The position numbers and the translations under genes were made by a program. From an uncultured bacterium (GTDB lineage Bacteria; Bacteroidota; Bacteroidia; Bacteroidales; Bacteroidaceae), in the NCBI GenBank assembly GCA_946188155.1, contig CAMHUC010000034.1:1-36736 (forward strand): a stretch of 36,736 nt of DNA, read 5' to 3'. Under the pieces are notes generated by a model that saw only the letters and a program-made list of their open reading frames with translations, was not told the origin of the DNA and ran no database searches. Positions 7,839-15,281 of the stretch are shown here, piece by piece. Within the stretch, counting starts at the first letter, position 1; every line of letters begins with the position of its first letter.

Positions 7839-9338
7839 CGACAGGAAGGCGTCGACGCGACGGGCCGTCTCTATGCCGCTGGCCAGGGCGCGGACCACGA
7901 GCGAGGCGCCGCTCTGGGCATCGCCGCAGACGAATACATTCTTCAGACTCGCTTTGCTCGAAGAAGCGTCCCTTTGGGCCGAGCGCTCGGGGTATTCAGG
8001 GTGTTCGGGCTTGAGGAAGCCCATCGCCAGCAGGCAGAGCTCGGCCTTGATGACGAAGGGCTCGCCCTTGGCGACCATCAGCGGGCGACCGCCCTGCGGG
8101 TTCGGCTTCCAGTCGATCTCCTGCACGCGGACGCCGGTCAGCCGTCCGTCCTGGCCGAGGAACTCCAGGGTGTTGATGTTCCAGCGGCGGGTGCAGCCCT
8201 CCTCGTGGCTTGAGGTGGTCTTGAGGGTGCGGGGCCAGTTGGGCCAGGGGTTCTGCGGGTCGTCGGGGCCTTCGACAGGGCGGGGCATGATCTCGATCTG
8301 GGTCACGCTGCGGCAGCCCTGGCGGTGGGCGGTGCCGATGCAGTCGGAGCCGGTGTCGCCGCCGCCGATGACGAGCACGTCCTTGCCCCGGGCGGTGATG
8401 CGGTCGGCCTTTGAGAACTCCATGCCAGCCAGCACGCGGTTCTGCTGGGCGAGCAGTTCGAGGGCCAGGTGAACGCCCCGCAGCGAGCGGCCGGGGATAG
8501 CGAGGTCGCGGGCGGTGGGGGTGCCGGTGGCGATGACGACGGCGCTGAAGGCCTCCCCCGCTCGGCCGAAGGACGCTTGCCTTGGCAAGAAACCCTCCAA
8601 AGGAGGGGATGTTTGATTACCTGAAGAGGCGGAATTGCCATTGATATTATGTATCTCAACATCCCCTCCTTGGGAGGAGCTTGGGGAGGCCATGACGCCA
8701 TATCTGAACTCGATGCCCTCCTGCTCCATCAGGCGGATGCGGCGGTCGATGACGGCCTTGTTGAGCTTGAAGTTCGGGATGCCGTAGCGGAGCAGGCCTC
8801 CGGCGGCCTCGTTCTTCTCGAAGACGGTGACGGTGTGGCCCGCCTGGTTGAGCGCGTCGGCACAGGCCAGGCCGGCGGGGCCGCTGCCGATGACGGCGAC
8901 GCGCCTGCCGCTGCGGACGGCAGGGATGCGCGGCCGGATGTAGCCCTCGCGGAAGGCGGCCTCGATGATGGCGCACTCGTCCTCACGGTTGGTGGTGGGC
9001 TCATGGTTGAAGCGGTTCAGCACACAGGCCTTCTCGCAGAGCGCGGGACAGATGCGGCCGGTGAACTCGGGGAAGGGGTTGGTCGCCGTGAGCAGGCGAT
9101 AGGCCAGTTCCCAGTCGCCGCGATAGAGGGCGTCGTTCCACTCGGGCGCCTTGTTGCCCAGCGGACAGGCCCAGTGGCAGAAGGGCACGCCGCAGTCCAT
9201 ACAGCGCGAGGCCTGCAGCCGCCGTTCGCGGGTGGAGAGCGTCTGCTCCACCTCGCCGAAGTCGTGGATGCGGTCGTTGACGGGGCGGTAGCCCGCCTCC
9301 TGACGGCCGATTTCTAAGAATGCTTTCGGATTTCCCAT
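7833..9338 (-). CDS. gltD: Glutamate synthase small subunit with in-frame insertions
   Basis: GltD passes electrons from NAD(P)H through FAD and iron-sulfur clusters to GltB. The N-terminal cluster cysteines are C46, C49, C54, C58 and C97, C101, C105. The FAD dinucleotide fold starts at GSGPAG (151-156) and the NAD(P) fold at VIGGGDTGSD (about residue 325). A family A element adds residues about 217-263 between EFRYGVM and FSAVVIATG, a loop in other GltDs. A second odd segment (RSAQRDASSSKASL) lies near the C-terminus just before VFVCGD. All cofactor motifs are intact, so the protein is probably active. It follows gltB after a 346-bp hairpin-repeat spacer. The start at 9338 fits the conserved MGNPKAFLEI N-terminus. 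Confidence 0.94.
   Translation of the reverse strand: MGNPKAFLEIGRQEAGYRPVNDRIHDFGEVEQTLSTRERRLQASRCMDCGVPFCHWACPLGNKAPEWNDALYRGDWELAYRLLTATNPFPEFTGRICPALCEKACVLNRFNHEPTTNREDECAIIEAAFREGYIRPRIPAVRSGRRVAVIGSGPAGLACADALNQAGHTVTVFEKNEAAGGLLRYGIPNFKLNKAVIDRRIRLMEQEGIEFRYGVMASPSSSQGGDVEIHNINGNSASSGNQTSPPLEGFLPRQASFGRAGEAFSAVVIATGTPTARDLAIPGRSLRGVHLALELLAQQNRVLAGMEFSKADRITARGKDVLVIGGGDTGSDCIGTAHRQGCRSVTQIEIMPRPVEGPDDPQNPWPNWPRTLKTTSSHEEGCTRRWNINTLEFLGQDGRLTGVRVQEIDWKPNPQGGRPLMVAKGEPFVIKAELCLLAMGFLKPEHPEYPERSAQRDASSSKASLKNVFVCGDAQSGASLVVRALASGIETARRVDAFLSK
7945..7990 (-). repeat. Possible third type of in-frame element at the gltD 3' end
   Basis: In gene sense this stretch reads GCTCGGCCCAAAGGGACGCT and continues with TTCTTCGAGC. 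It resembles the nested insert of the 140-bp family A copies (GCTCGGCCGAAGGACGCTT) and the intergenic stretch near 16684-16722. It encodes ERSAQRDASSSKASL in GltD, a segment that looks foreign to the family. Confidence 0.45.
8551..8690 (-). repeat. Family A in-frame palindromic element (gltD copy, 140 bp)
   Basis: The ends are inverted repeats (GCCTCCCC / GGGGAGGC) that also hold inner palindromes (CCCTCCAAAGGAGGG and a partner). In the coding frame of gltD it reads ASPSSSQGGDVEIHN, then NQTSPPLEG, then a nested FLPRQASFGRA, then GEA. It is 30 bp longer than the gltB 13.5-kb and purF copies because of the nested insert and is nearly the same sequence as the copy at 10625. Confidence 0.9.
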
Positions 9339-9380
9339 TGTCGTATTTTCTGTTTTATTTTATTGTTTCTTTGTCTTTTA

Positions 9381-9676
9381 GTGCTCGAGAGGGGTCTCTC
9401 GACCACCATCTGATGCTCCGGCAGTGCTCGAGAGGGGTCTCTCGACGGTACTTTTTGCTCCGGCAGTGCTCGAGAGGGGTCTCTCGACGATACTTTTTGC
9501 TCCGGCAGTGCTCGAGAGGGGTCTCTCGACGATACTTTTTGCTCCGGCAGTGCTCGAGAGGGGTCTCTCGACGGTACTTTTCGCTCCGGCAGTGCTCGCC
9601 GAGGGGTCGGCGACCATACTTTTCGCTCCGGCAGTGCTCGCCGAGGGGTCGGCGACCATACTTTTCCCTTCCGGCG
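9381..9676 (-). repeat. Seven-unit 42-bp hairpin array between gltB and gltD
   Basis: Units start at 9381, 9424, 9466, 9508, 9550, 9592 and 9634. Each holds a perfect 7-bp stem with a 4-base loop. Units 1-5 have TCGAGAG/CTCTCGA around GGGT; units 6-7 have TCGCCGA/TCGGCGA around GGGG, so both arms changed together. The rest of the unit (about CGATACTTTTTGCTCCGGCA) is conserved. The array occupies nearly all of the 346-bp spacer and stops 8 bp before the gltB stop codon. Because 42 is divisible by three and the units lack stops, long open frames run through it on both strands; I do not consider them genes. Confidence 0.96.
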
Positions 9677-9684
9677 GTGCCCGA

Positions 9685-12600
9685 TCAGTAGTCGCGCTGG
9701 ATGTCGGCGATCTTCTCGTGCAGACGCGCCATCTTCTCCTGCTCGAGCACGCGCTTGTACTCTATCGGCACCACCTGGATGAAGTCATCCACGGCGCGGG
9801 CCCAGTCGTCGAGCAGCCGCCCGGCCAGTGCCGAGCCCGTGTGCAGGTAGTGCTGGCGGACGAGTTCGAGCAGTTCCTTGCGCGTGGCTGAGTCCTCGAT
9901 GAGGTCGATCTCCACCATGTCCATGTTGCAGAAGTAGTCGAACATGTGGCGCGGGTCGTAGACGTAGGCCACGCCTCCCGACATGCCGGCGGCGAAGTTG
10001 CGCCCCGTGGGGCCGAGCACGACGACGCGCCCGCCCGTCATATACTCGCAGCAGTGGTCGCCGGCGCCCTCGACGACGGCCGTGGCCCCCGAGTTCCTTA
10101 CGGCGAAGCGCTCGCCCACCCTTCCGTTGACGAACAGCTCGCCCGAGGTGGCGCCGTAGAGCCCCGTGTTGCCGGCGATGATATTCTCCTCGGCGCGGAA
10201 GTCGTCGCTGCGCCGCGCCGGCGGCAGGATGCTGATGCGCCCGCCCGAGAGGCCCTTGCCGAAGTAGTCGTTGGCCTCGCCCTCCAGCCGGATGTCCAGT
10301 CCGCTGACGGCGAAGGCACCGAACGACTGGCCTGCCGAGCCCTTGAACTTGATCTTGATGGTCGAGTCGGGCAGCCCCGCCTCGCCGTATCGCCTGGCGA
10401 TGGCCCCGCTGAGCATCGTCGTCACGGCGCGGTCGGTATTCTTGATGGCATAGTCGAGCGACAGCTCCTCGCCGTCGTCGATGGCCTTCTGGGCGGCGCG
10501 GATGATCTCCTCGTCCTTCACGCCCGTCACCCGGGTATAGGCCCCGCGGTCCCAATAGAGAGCCTTGTCTGTCTCAGGCCGGTGCAGCAGCCGGGAGAAG
10601 TCGATGGTCGACCATTTAGCACAAGCCTCCCCCGCTCGGCCGAAGGACGCTTGCCTTGGCAAGAACCCCTCCAAAGGAGGGGATATTTGGTTACCTGAAG
10701 AGGCGGAAATTCCAGCAGTATTATGTATCTTAACATCCCCTACTTGGGAGGGGCTTGGGGAGGCTATCAGCTCCGTACGCCCGATGATCTCCTTCAGCGA
10801 GCGCACGCCCATCTCGGCGAGGTACTCGCGCACCCGCTGAGCCAAGAACGTGAAGTAGTTCACCACATACTCCGCCCTGCCCTCGAAGTGCTTCCTCAGC
10901 TCCGGGTTCTGCGTGGCCACGCCCATCGGGCAGGTGTTGGTATTGCACTTGCGCATCATCACACAGCCCAGCACGATGAGCGGCAGCGTGCCGAACGAGA
11001 ACTCGTCGGCGCCGAGCATGGCCATGATGATGACGTCCTTCGCCGTCTTCAACTGCCCGTCGGTCTGCAGGCGCACCTGGTTCCGCAAGCCGTTCATCAC
11101 CAGCGTCTGCTGCGTCTCGGCCAGGCCAATCTCCGGCGAGATGCCCGCAAAGCGCATCGACGAGGCCGGGCTTGCCCCCGTGCCGCCCTCGGCTCCCGAA
11201 ATAACAATCAGGTCGGCCTTCGCCTTGGCCACGCCGGCGGCGATGGTTCCCACGCCGCTCTCGGCCACGAGTTTCACTGAGACGGCGGCCTCCGGGTTGA
11301 TGTTCTTCAGGTCGAAGATGAGTTGCGCCAGGTCCTCGATCGAGTAGATGTCGTGGTGGGGCGGCGGCGAGATGAGCGAGATGCCGGGGATGGCGTTGCG
11401 CGTCTTGGCGATGATGTCGTTCACCTTGAAGCCGGGCAGTTGTCCGCCCTCGCCGGGCTTCGCGCCCTGTGCCACCTTGATCTGTATCTCCTCCGCGTTC
11501 ACCAGATATTCCGCCGTCACGCCGAAGCGGCCCGAGGCAATCTGCTTGGTCTTCGACGACAGCGAGACGCCGTCCACCTCCGCGTGATAGCGCCGATTGT
11601 CCTCGCCGCCCTCGCCGGTATTGCTTCGCGTGCCGAGTTTGTTCATCGCCAGTGCCAGCGCCTCATGCGCCTCGATGCTCAGCGCACCGAACGACATGGC
11701 TCCCGTCACAAAATGGCGGACGATGCTCTCCACCGGCTCCACCTCATCGATGGGCGTAGGCTCGGCGGCCTTCTTCCATCCGAGGAAGTCGCGGATGAAG
11801 ATAGGCGACTCCTTCATCCCCGGCGTTCCGTCGCCTACCCGTGGCCCTTCGTCGACGATTTTCTCCCACTCCTTGAACTTCTCATAGTTCCCCTGCCGCG
11901 TAGCCAACTGCAGGCGGGCGATCGTCTCCGGGTTCCAGGCATGCTCGATGCCGTCCTTTCTCCATGAGAACAGCCCCTGGTTCTTCAGCCCCTCCGTTCC
12001 GTATACTGCGGTAGTTCCGCAGTCCGCCGCCTCCTTCATCCGGACAGCATCCCTGGCTATCTCCCTCAGCCCGATGCCGCCGATGGTGCTTACCTCCGTG
12101 CCGAAGTACCGCCTGAGCAATTCCTCGCCCAGCCCGATGCTCTCGAAGATCTTCGCCCCGCGATACGAGCGGATGGTCGAGATGCCCATCTTCGACATAA
12201 TCTTCTTCAGGCCCTTGTCCACCGCCTTGATATAGTTCCGCTCGGCCGTCGCATACTCCTCCTGAATCTTGCCGCGCTTCACCAGGTCGTCGAGCACGGC
12301 GAAGGTCATATACGGGCACAGTGCCGAGGCCCCGTAGCCCAGCAGCAGCGCGGCGTGCATCGTCTCGCGTATCTCGCCGCTCTCCACAATCAGCGCCGTC
12401 TGCACGCGCTTGCCCACGCTGATCAGGTAATGATGCACGGCAGAGACGGCTAATAAAGACGGGATGGCCGCTTGCTGCGCGTCGATGTCGCGGTCAGAGA
12501 GGATGATGTAGTTCACGCCCTCGTCCACGCTGCCCTCAGCATCCCTGCAGAGGTCGTCGAGCGCCTGGCGCAATCCTTCTTCTCCCTTGGAAATTTCAAA

Positions 12601-14523
12601 CGCCATCGCCAGTTTCTTCGTCTTAAATCCCTTATACCTTATATTACATAATATATCGAGTTGTGTGTTGGTCAGTACGGGTTGCGGCAGTCGCACCATC
12701 TTGCAGTTCGAGGCGTCGGGCGTCAGGATGTTGGTACCTACGGCTCCGATATATTCCGTCAGCGACATCACCAGTTCCTCGCGGATGGGGTCGATGGCGG
12801 GGTTCGTCACCTGGGCGAACTGCTGGCGGAAGTAGTTGAACAGCAGTTGCGGACGGTCCGACAGCACGGCCAGCGGCGTGTCGTTGCCCATCGCCGCCAC
12901 GGGTTCCTGTCCCGTCGTGGCCATCGGGATGATGGTACGGTCGATGTCCTCCTGCCCGAAGCCGAACTGCACCAGCCGCTGCTCCAGATGCTCCACGCTG
13001 TTCGGCACGTGGCGGCCGCTCTTCAGTTTCTCCAACTGCACGCGGTTCTCGCTGAGCCACTCGCGGTAGGGATGGGCCTTGGCCAACTCAGCCTTGATCT
13101 CGCCGTCGTAGTAGATCCTGCCCTCCTGCGTGTCTATCAGCAGAATCTTTCCCGGCTGCAGACGCCCTTTGCTGACCACATCGCCCGGCTCGAAGTCCAT
13201 AACGCCCACCTCGCTCGCCACGACCATCATGCCCTGCCGGGTGATGGTGTAGCGCGAGGGGCGCAGGCCGTTGCGGTCGAGCATGCCGCCCGCATAGCGA
13301 CCATCCGAGAAGAGCAGCGCTGCCGGACCGTCCCACGGCTCCATCAGTATCGAGTGGTATTCGTAGAAGGCCTTCAGGTCGTCCGAGATGGGGTTCTTGT
13401 CATTGAACGACTCCGGCACGAGTATCGCCATCGCCTGCGGCAGCGACATACCGCTCATCGTCAGGAACTCGAACACATTGTCGAGGCTTGCCGAGTCGCT
13501 CATGCCCTCCTCCACGATAGGCGAGATGTCCATCCCAAAAGCCTCCCCAAGCCCCTCCAAAGGAGGGGGTGTTTGATTACCGAAAGTGGTTGAAATTGCT
13601 GCCGAATTATGTATCTGAACATCCCCTCCTTTGGAGGGGCTTGGGGAGGCTTTTGGGGCTTTTAGCAGCACCTTCTCCCTGGCCTTCATCCAGCCCCGGT
13701 TGCCGCGGATGGTGTTGATCTCGCCGTTGTGGGCCAGCAAGCGGAAGGGCTGGGCCAGGCTCCACGTGGGGAATGTGTTTGTGCTGAAGCGTGAATGCAC
13801 CAGCGCCAGTCCGCTTGTCAGGTAGGGGTTCGACAGGTCGGGGAAGTACCGACGCAGCTGTCCGCTGGTCAGCATCCCCTTATATATAATATTAGTGTTG
13901 GATAGCGAACAGATGTAGAAGTCTGAGAGGTGAGAGGCAAGGGGTGAGAGGCGAGAGGATAGTTCTGCCACTCTCCGCTCTATCCTTTTCCTTATGATAT
14001 ATAGTTTACGCTTCAGGTTGGCATCGTCGTCTTGGGAGTATTCTCCCACCTCTAACCTCTCACCTCTCCCCTCTGAATTCCTCGTCACAAACACCTGCTT
14101 GATGGTCGGCTCCACCCTGCGGGCGGCCTCGCCCAGCACCTCCGGGCAGGTGGGCACCGTGCGCAGGTGCATCAGTTGCAGGCCCTCGCGCTCTATCTCC
14201 TCAATCATGACGGAGAGAATCTCCTGCTGCGCCGCCTCGTCCTTCGGCAGGAACACCAGGCCCGTGCCGTACTTACCTTTCTCCGGCACGGGGATGCCCT
14301 GCAGCAGGATGAACTCATGCGGTATCTGCAGCATGATACCCGCGCCGTCGCCCGTCTTGTCGCGCGTCTCGGCACCGCGGTGCTCCATATTCTCCAGCAC
14401 CTTCAAGGCATTGTCCACCAGTTCGTGGCTCTTGCCACCGTGGATGTTCACCACCATGCCCACGCCGCAGGCGTCGTGCTCATACTGCGGCTGATATAGT
14501 CCGTTTAGCTTACCTTTTGTCAT
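9685..14523 (-). CDS. gltB: Glutamate synthase large subunit with several in-frame insertions
   Basis: GltB makes glutamate from glutamine and 2-oxoglutarate. Domains in order are: class-II glutaminase with nucleophile C19 after an 18-residue propeptide (EHDACGVGMV), a central domain, the FMN/synthase domain (about 880-1240) with the 3Fe-4S cysteines CVMMRKCNTNTCP near 1188-1200, and the GXGXG beta-helix (about 1330-1540). At 1612 residues it is roughly 100 longer than usual. The excess is explained by family B pieces at about 150-165 and 183-200 and family A elements at about 291-328 and 1253-1300, each in a loop between conserved blocks. It is the first gene of the operon, with a promoter at 14565-14594, and is divergent from glnB, which suggests joint nitrogen control. 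Confidence 0.95.
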   Translation of the reverse strand: MTKGKLNGLYQPQYEHDACGVGMVVNIHGGKSHELVDNALKVLENMEHRGAETRDKTGDGAGIMLQIPHEFILLQGIPVPEKGKYGTGLVFLPKDEAAQQEILSVMIEEIEREGLQLMHLRTVPTCPEVLGEAARRVEPTIKQVFVTRNSEGRGERLEVGEYSQDDDANLKRKLYIIRKRIERRVAELSSRLSPLASHLSDFYICSLSNTNIIYKGMLTSGQLRRYFPDLSNPYLTSGLALVHSRFSTNTFPTWSLAQPFRLLAHNGEINTIRGNRGWMKAREKVLLKAPKASPSPSKGGDVQIHNSAAISTTFGNQTPPPLEGLGEAFGMDISPIVEEGMSDSASLDNVFEFLTMSGMSLPQAMAILVPESFNDKNPISDDLKAFYEYHSILMEPWDGPAALLFSDGRYAGGMLDRNGLRPSRYTITRQGMMVVASEVGVMDFEPGDVVSKGRLQPGKILLIDTQEGRIYYDGEIKAELAKAHPYREWLSENRVQLEKLKSGRHVPNSVEHLEQRLVQFGFGQEDIDRTIIPMATTGQEPVAAMGNDTPLAVLSDRPQLLFNYFRQQFAQVTNPAIDPIREELVMSLTEYIGAVGTNILTPDASNCKMVRLPQPVLTNTQLDILCNIRYKGFKTKKLAMAFEISKGEEGLRQALDDLCRDAEGSVDEGVNYIILSDRDIDAQQAAIPSLLAVSAVHHYLISVGKRVQTALIVESGEIRETMHAALLLGYGASALCPYMTFAVLDDLVKRGKIQEEYATAERNYIKAVDKGLKKIMSKMGISTIRSYRGAKIFESIGLGEELLRRYFGTEVSTIGGIGLREIARDAVRMKEAADCGTTAVYGTEGLKNQGLFSWRKDGIEHAWNPETIARLQLATRQGNYEKFKEWEKIVDEGPRVGDGTPGMKESPIFIRDFLGWKKAAEPTPIDEVEPVESIVRHFVTGAMSFGALSIEAHEALALAMNKLGTRSNTGEGGEDNRRYHAEVDGVSLSSKTKQIASGRFGVTAEYLVNAEEIQIKVAQGAKPGEGGQLPGFKVNDIIAKTRNAIPGISLISPPPHHDIYSIEDLAQLIFDLKNINPEAAVSVKLVAESGVGTIAAGVAKAKADLIVISGAEGGTGASPASSMRFAGISPEIGLAETQQTLVMNGLRNQVRLQTDGQLKTAKDVIIMAMLGADEFSFGTLPLIVLGCVMMRKCNTNTCPMGVATQNPELRKHFEGRAEYVVNYFTFLAQRVREYLAEMGVRSLKEIIGRTELIASPSPSQVGDVKIHNTAGISASSGNQISPPLEGFLPRQASFGRAGEACAKWSTIDFSRLLHRPETDKALYWDRGAYTRVTGVKDEEIIRAAQKAIDDGEELSLDYAIKNTDRAVTTMLSGAIARRYGEAGLPDSTIKIKFKGSAGQSFGAFAVSGLDIRLEGEANDYFGKGLSGGRISILPPARRSDDFRAEENIIAGNTGLYGATSGELFVNGRVGERFAVRNSGATAVVEGAGDHCCEYMTGGRVVVLGPTGRNFAAGMSGGVAYVYDPRHMFDYFCNMDMVEIDLIEDSATRKELLELVRQHYLHTGSALAGRLLDDWARAVDDFIQVVPIEYKRVLEQEKMARLHEKIADIQRDY
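10625..10764 (-). repeat. Family A in-frame palindromic element (gltB distal copy, 140 bp)
   Basis: In the gltB frame it reads ASPSPSQVGDVKIHN, NQISPPLEG, nested FLPRQASFGRA, GEA. It sits between the FMN/synthase domain and the GXGXG domain. It shares the nested 30-bp net insert with the gltD copy at 8551, so these two copies have a common source. Confidence 0.9.
13541..13650 (-). repeat. Family A in-frame palindromic element (gltB proximal copy, 110 bp)
   Basis: The terminal arms are near-perfect inverted repeats of about 30 bp, and the symmetry extends into the flanks (CCCAAAA at 13534 and TTTTGGG at 13651). In frame it reads KASPSPSKGGDVQIHN, then NQTPPPLEGLGEAFG. It lies in the glutaminase domain between MKAREKVLL and SPIVEEGMSDSASLDN, where other GltBs have a short loop. 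Confidence 0.92.
13921..13975 (-). repeat. Family B repeat arm in gltB (distal arm)
   Basis: A purine-rich run on the given strand (GAGAGGTGAGAGG repeats) encodes AELSSRLSPLASHLSDF in GltB, directly after the native segment NLKRKLYIIRKRIERR. It is the inverted counterpart of the arm at 14028-14075, so the two arms bracket native coding sequence rather than being adjacent. Confidence 0.75.
14028..14075 (-). repeat. Family B repeat arm in gltB (proximal arm)
   Basis: In gene sense this reads RNSEGRGERLEVGEYSQ, matching the EVRGERQEVRDYSQ part of the pyrG copy. It contains the palindrome GGGAGTATTCTCCC. It is placed just before the native segment NLKRKLYIIRKRIE. Confidence 0.75.
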
Positions 14524-14564
14524 ATTATCCTTAGTTTAATCTTCTTTTATCTCGATTTCGGGTG

Positions 14565-14594
14565 CAAAGATAATACAAAAAGTCAGTAAAACAA
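14565..14594 (-). promoter_or_regulatory. gltB operon promoter
   Basis: On the minus strand the -7 box is TATCTTTG (14572-14565), a perfect TAnnTTTG, with a TTG-containing -33 box (TTGTTTT, 14594-14588) about 15 bp upstream. The start point would be near 14557, leaving a leader of about 34 nt. Confidence 0.75.
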
Positions 14595-14784
14595 TCGTTT
14601 TGATGGCAAAATAATTATTGACGCTCGGACACAAATGACATTTTGTCGCCAAATTGAGTTGTTTCGTTGCGAAACGACAATATTTCAAGCCTCACTGGCT
14701 TGCTTTTGTTTACACTTTGCTATTTCGCAGGATTTTTTTGTCGAAAAGTCAAAATTTCTTGCTGCATTTCTCCGTTTTTAGCCG

Positions 14785-14792
14785 TACCTTTG
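14785..14792 (+). promoter_or_regulatory. glnB-amtB promoter (-7 box)
   Basis: TACCTTTG matches TAnnTTTG exactly; TTG near 14759 can serve as the -33 box. The predicted leader to the ATG at 14855 is about 55 nt. Confidence 0.65.
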
Positions 14793-14854
14793 CCGTCGGA
14801 ATCTTGCAAGATGACACAGAAACTAAGTATTCACATTAAAAAAGGTAAAAAGGT

Positions 14855-15202
14855 ATGAAAAGGATTGAAGCCATTATCCGCAAGACCAAGTTTGAAGAGG
14901 TCAAGGAGGCACTGCTGCATTCTGACATCGACTGGTTTGAGTACCACGACGTGCATGGCATCGGCCAGAGTCGTCAGGAGCGCATCTACCGTGGCGTGCA
15001 GTACTCTACCGATGTCATCGAGCGCGTGGCCATCACCATCGTCTGCCGCGACGTGATCATGCAGCCCACCGTCGATGTCATATTAAAGGTGGCAAGCACG
15101 GGCCAGGTGGGCGACGGCCGCATCTTCGTGAGCGACGTGATCGACACCTGGAGCATCCGCACCGGCGAGAACGGCGACACGGTGCTCAGAGACAAGAAAT
15201 AA
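14855..15202 (+). CDS. glnK: P-II family nitrogen regulatory protein
   Basis: P-II proteins are cytoplasmic trimers that sense ATP/ADP and 2-oxoglutarate and gate AmtB or control nitrogen enzymes. The 115 residues show the family N-terminus MKRIEAIIRKTKFEEVKEAL, the T-loop with tyrosine Y50 (YRGVQY, equivalent to the uridylylated Tyr51), the B-loop TGQVGDGRIFVS (82-93) and the C-loop RTGENGD. It lies 79 bp upstream of amtB, the usual glnK-amtB pairing, so GlnK is preferred over GlnB. No uridylyltransferase gene is in the window. The T-loop is otherwise divergent from the proteobacterial one. Confidence 0.93.
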   Translation: MKRIEAIIRKTKFEEVKEALLHSDIDWFEYHDVHGIGQSRQERIYRGVQYSTDVIERVAITIVCRDVIMQPTVDVILKVASTGQVGDGRIFVSDVIDTWSIRTGENGDTVLRDKK

Positions 15203-15214
15203 ATAGGGATAACT

Positions 15215-15270
15215 GAAAGAAATTGCCGTAATTCGCAAGGCTAATCATGGTAATTACGCAAATTTCTTTC
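15215..15270. repeat. Inverted repeat in the glnK-amtB spacer
   Basis: The 56-bp sequence begins GAAAGAAATTGCCGTAATT and ends AATTACGCAAATTTCTTTC; the arms are inverted copies with two small mismatches, around a centre holding GCAAGGCTAATCATGG. Transcribed, it would form a long imperfect hairpin between glnK and amtB. It could be an intergenic palindromic element or an intercistronic processing or attenuation structure. Confidence 0.75.
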
Positions 15271-15281
15271 CCAATACAAAA

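Larger units (their letters stand above)
14524..14854. promoter_or_regulatory. Divergent gltB / glnB control region
   Basis: This 331-bp gap holds outward-facing Bacteroidetes-type promoters for gltB (-7 box at 14565-14572) and glnB (-7 box at 14785-14792). Between them are two short hairpins, GTTTCG-TTG-CGAAAC at 14661-14675 and AAGCC-TCACT-GGCTT at 14687-14701. They lie upstream of both predicted start points and could be protein-binding sites. No coding sequence is convincing here. Confidence 0.6.

Noticed and set aside
9381..9676. CRISPR array
   Set aside because: The 42-bp units are contiguous and nearly identical with no unique spacers, and no cas gene is present.
9320..9891. Overlapping open frames through the gltB-gltD spacer on both strands, with 14-residue repeats such as VLERGLSTILFAPA
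   Set aside because: They arise because the 42-bp unit is a multiple of three without stops. Several frames are open at once, the stem-loop pattern explains the conservation, and one runs antisense into gltB.
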